IMG/VR virus record: IMGVR_UViG_3300046557_000447
Location: 1 to 38,018 of that record
From: a virus
Strand: one strand, 5' to 3'
DNA: 38,018 nucleotides
Part shown: positions 36,550-38,018 of the stretch, piece by piece
Layout of the letters: every line of letters starts with the position of its first letter
Numbering within the stretch: position 1 is the first letter of the stretch
Notes under the pieces: model-generated
Seen by the model: only the letters and a program-made list of their open reading frames with translations
Database searches by the model: none
Told to the model about the DNA's origin: nothing
Position numbers and translations under genes: made by a program

Positions 36550-37296
36550 ATGCCCACCGACCCGCGTATCGCCGTCCTCTCCGCACTCTCCAGCCCCGGC
36601 TGGCATCCCGTCCCTGAAGCGCACGGCATGCCGTGGGACGAGGCCGAGCAGCTGCTCACCGCCTACGACGCCTCCCGGGCTGCTGCCGCGCCCTCCGTGC
36701 CGTCTGCGCCCGCCGACCGTCAGGAGCGGTACGCGGTCGCGATCCACGACGCGATGGAGGAAGACCTGTCCCTGATCGATGAGGACCCAGTGGTTCAGGC
36801 CGTGGTCGCCCGTGCTGCTGAAGCCGCCATGGCTTTGGCCGATGCTGAGCAGGCCGCCGACTTGGTCATCGCACTGCGAGGCGCTGGCGCCGAACGCGAC
36901 AAGATCGAAGCCAAGCGCTACCGGCAGGAACGCGCCGCCGCACTCCGTGACGCCGCCAACCAGTACGCCACCCTCGCCGACCAGAACGAGGCCTACGACG
37001 CCGAGCAAGGCGCGCTCGACCACGACTCCCGGCTCCAGCACGGGACAGTCCGGGACATTGCGATTGGGCTGCGCCGCATGGCCGACGAGATCGAGGCCGC
37101 GTCCGGCCCGAGCCGTGTGGCTGGCGAGGCGCAGCAGCCCGAGACGCAGGCCGAGGCACAGGGCGCGCTGCTGGCCACCCGCTGCGACGCCTGCCGTCAC
37201 ACGCTGAACTGGCACCGGAACGACGTCGGATGCACGGTCGTCCTCTGCGTCTGTGGCCGCTTCCAGGCGCCCGTCGACGACGAGCAGCCGTCGTGA
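36550..37296 (+). CDS. Early protein with helical acidic core and zinc pair
   Basis: A 248-aa protein with AAGGAGC before ATG 36550. Residues about 60-200 are helical and Ala-rich (QAADLVIALRGAGAERDKIEAK and on). A Cys pair at the end (TRCDACRHTLNWHRNDVGC, CVCGRF) probably binds zinc. It may be a regulator or a structural protein of the early complex. It is the first gene after the strong hairpin. Confidence 0.6.
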   Translation: MPTDPRIAVLSALSSPGWHPVPEAHGMPWDEAEQLLTAYDASRAAAAPSVPSAPADRQERYAVAIHDAMEEDLSLIDEDPVVQAVVARAAEAAMALADAEQAADLVIALRGAGAERDKIEAKRYRQERAAALRDAANQYATLADQNEAYDAEQGALDHDSRLQHGTVRDIAIGLRRMADEIEAASGPSRVAGEAQQPETQAEAQGALLATRCDACRHTLNWHRNDVGCTVVLCVCGRFQAPVDDEQPS

Positions 37297-37505
37297 TCGC
37301 GTTCGGGCTGTACCTCATCACCGTCCTGTGCGGCGCTGCCGGGCTTTGCGGGCATGCGCCACTCCTGCCCCGGCTTGCACGCTCAGCGCTTGCGTGGCGG
37401 GCGCGCAGGGCGTCGCGGGGGTCTCGCGTCCTCCGAGCGGCCCCCAGCACCTCCAGCGCCCGCACAGCGCCCTCGTGGGCACGCACCGACCAGGAGGCAG
37501 CCTGA
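37293..37505 (+). CDS. Small membrane protein with basic tail
   Basis: A 70-aa protein starting at GTG 37293 with 4-base overlap. A hydrophobic N-terminal segment (IAFGLYLITVLCGAAGL) is followed by a long basic Ser/Arg tail. It looks like a small membrane-anchored protein. The stop overlaps the next start (TGATG). No family recognised. Confidence 0.5.
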   Translation: MIAFGLYLITVLCGAAGLCGHAPLLPRLARSALAWRARRASRGSRVLRAAPSTSSARTAPSWARTDQEAA

Positions 37506-37867
37506 TGCCCATCCGACCCGAGAACCGCGGGCGCTACCCCAGCAACTGGCGAGACATCAGCCTCCGCATCCGCACCGTGCGCGCCGCCGGCCGATGCGAA
37601 TGCCGCGGCGAATGCGGGCGCGGCACCCACACCGGACGCTGCCCCAACCGCAACGGCGGCCAGGCCTACGGCACCGGCAGCACGGTCGTGCTCACCGTGG
37701 CGCACCTCAACCACACCCCGGAGGACTGCCGGGACGAGAACCTCCGCGCCATGTGCCAGGGCTGCCATTTGCACTACGACCGCGACCACCACCGCGAGAC
37801 CGCAGCAGCCACCCGCCGCGCCGCAGTCGAGGCGGCCGGGCAGCTGACGATCGGCGGCACCTCGTGA
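37505..37867 (+). CDS. HNH nuclease
   Basis: A 120-aa protein whose ATG overlaps the stop of the small membrane protein. It has the zinc-binding Cys set CECRGEC (31-37) and CPNRNGG (46), followed by the HNH core VAHLNHTPEDCRDENLRAMC with H67, H70 and N79, then CQGCHLHYDRDHH. Such proteins often lie near phage terminase genes and assist DNA packaging at cos ends, or act in DNA repair. Its place at the right edge, with probable terminase beyond, fits the packaging role. Confidence 0.8.
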   Translation: MPIRPENRGRYPSNWRDISLRIRTVRAAGRCECRGECGRGTHTGRCPNRNGGQAYGTGSTVVLTVAHLNHTPEDCRDENLRAMCQGCHLHYDRDHHRETAAATRRAAVEAAGQLTIGGTS

Positions 37868-37986
37868 TCGCCGTCGACTGGTCCCGCGCCCACGGACTCG
37901 CCCTCCCACTCCTCTACCTCACCGCCATCACCGCACTCGGTGTAGCCACCGCCGTACACCTCTACCGCAACCGAAAGGACCGCTGA
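37864..37986 (+). CDS. Small membrane protein after the HNH nuclease
   Basis: A 40-aa protein starting at GTG 37864 with GTGA overlap. Residues about 10-33 (GLALPLLYLTAITALGVATAVHLY) form a single membrane segment with a short basic tail. It is at the end of the early-gene string and just before another gene start. Its small size limits confidence. Confidence 0.45.
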   Translation: MIAVDWSRAHGLALPLLYLTAITALGVATAVHLYRNRKDR

Positions 37987-37987
37987 C

Positions 37988-38018
37988 ATGGGATGGAACA
38001 GCGCCAACCGCATCTTCG
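37988..38018 (+). CDS. Start of a gene cut by the right edge
   Basis: ATG 37988 is preceded by AAAGGACC and opens a frame MGWNSANRIF that continues past the window edge. The short peptide has no recognisable family. A small gene of this type commonly precedes terminase in phages, but this is only a guess. The frame is 1 base past the previous stop. Confidence 0.4.
   Translation, partial: MGWNSANRIF

Noticed and set aside
1-38018. tRNA genes or CRISPR arrays
   Set aside because: No clover-leaf sequence with a terminal CCA-type end and no regularly spaced direct repeats of CRISPR type were seen.

Overview
The window is phage DNA from a temperate, tailed (siphovirus-type) phage of a high-GC actinomycete, almost certainly Streptomyces. 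The evidence is the very GC-rich coding sequence with frequent GTG starts, the WhiB-family proteins, the Streptomyces-type XRE/TPR regulator with its two small partner genes, and a phage gene order with tightly overlapping (ATGA/GTGA/TGATG) junctions. No ordinary chromosomal housekeeping gene is visible. Terminase, portal, protease and most of the capsid gene are missing and probably lie beyond the edges: the left edge cuts the end of a probable capsid gene, and the right edge is at an HNH gene of the kind that often sits beside terminase.

Layout. (1) 1-12.7 kb, plus strand: virion assembly. This holds the capsid tail end, a small structural protein, connector and neck proteins, tail terminator, two tail-tube-like proteins, the two tail assembly chaperone frames (joined by a likely -1 frameshift), tape measure, a distal tail protein and a 909-aa minor tail protein with lectin-like domains. 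(2) 12.7-15.1 kb: lysis. An amidase endolysin carries a strong internal start and is followed by an r1t-like holin, a membrane/coiled-coil protein and a membrane-anchored collagen-like protein. (3) 15.2-18.9 kb: an accessory island between lysis and integrase. It carries an XRE/TPR regulator cluster, a glycine-rich-domain-like protein, unknown genes and a minus-strand XRE regulator, with many inverted repeats between them. (4) 19.1-22.5 kb: lysogeny. It holds a small gene, a near-perfect dyad that looks like attP, a large serine integrase, then a leftward repressor and membrane protein facing a rightward Cro-like gene across an array of TTCCCT-N4-AGGGAA operators. (5) 22.5-35.4 kb: early genes. 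These are many small unknown proteins, an HNH endonuclease, a LuxR-type HTH protein, winged-helix protein, and a recombination/replication module (YqaJ exonuclease, ERF annealing protein, DnaQ-like exonuclease, RuvC-like resolvase, two tandem WhiB-like proteins, DUF2303 protein, RepA/DnaB-like helicase). The helicase gene contains iteron-like repeats and a polypyrimidine hairpin that may be the replication origin. (6) 35.4-38.0 kb: DUF4326 protein, Cys-rich protein, small membrane proteins, an HNH nuclease and the first codons of another gene.

How it works together (inference). The repressor holds the early and leftward promoters through its operator array. The serine integrase acts on the adjacent attP. 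On induction the early operon runs rightward through recombination and replication genes, and the late genes at the left end build the particle and lyse the cell. The attP-like dyad lies intact between phage genes, with phage genes on both sides of int, so the sequence looks like a virion or unintegrated genome rather than a prophage split at this site. No intergenic stretch exceeds about 300 bases.
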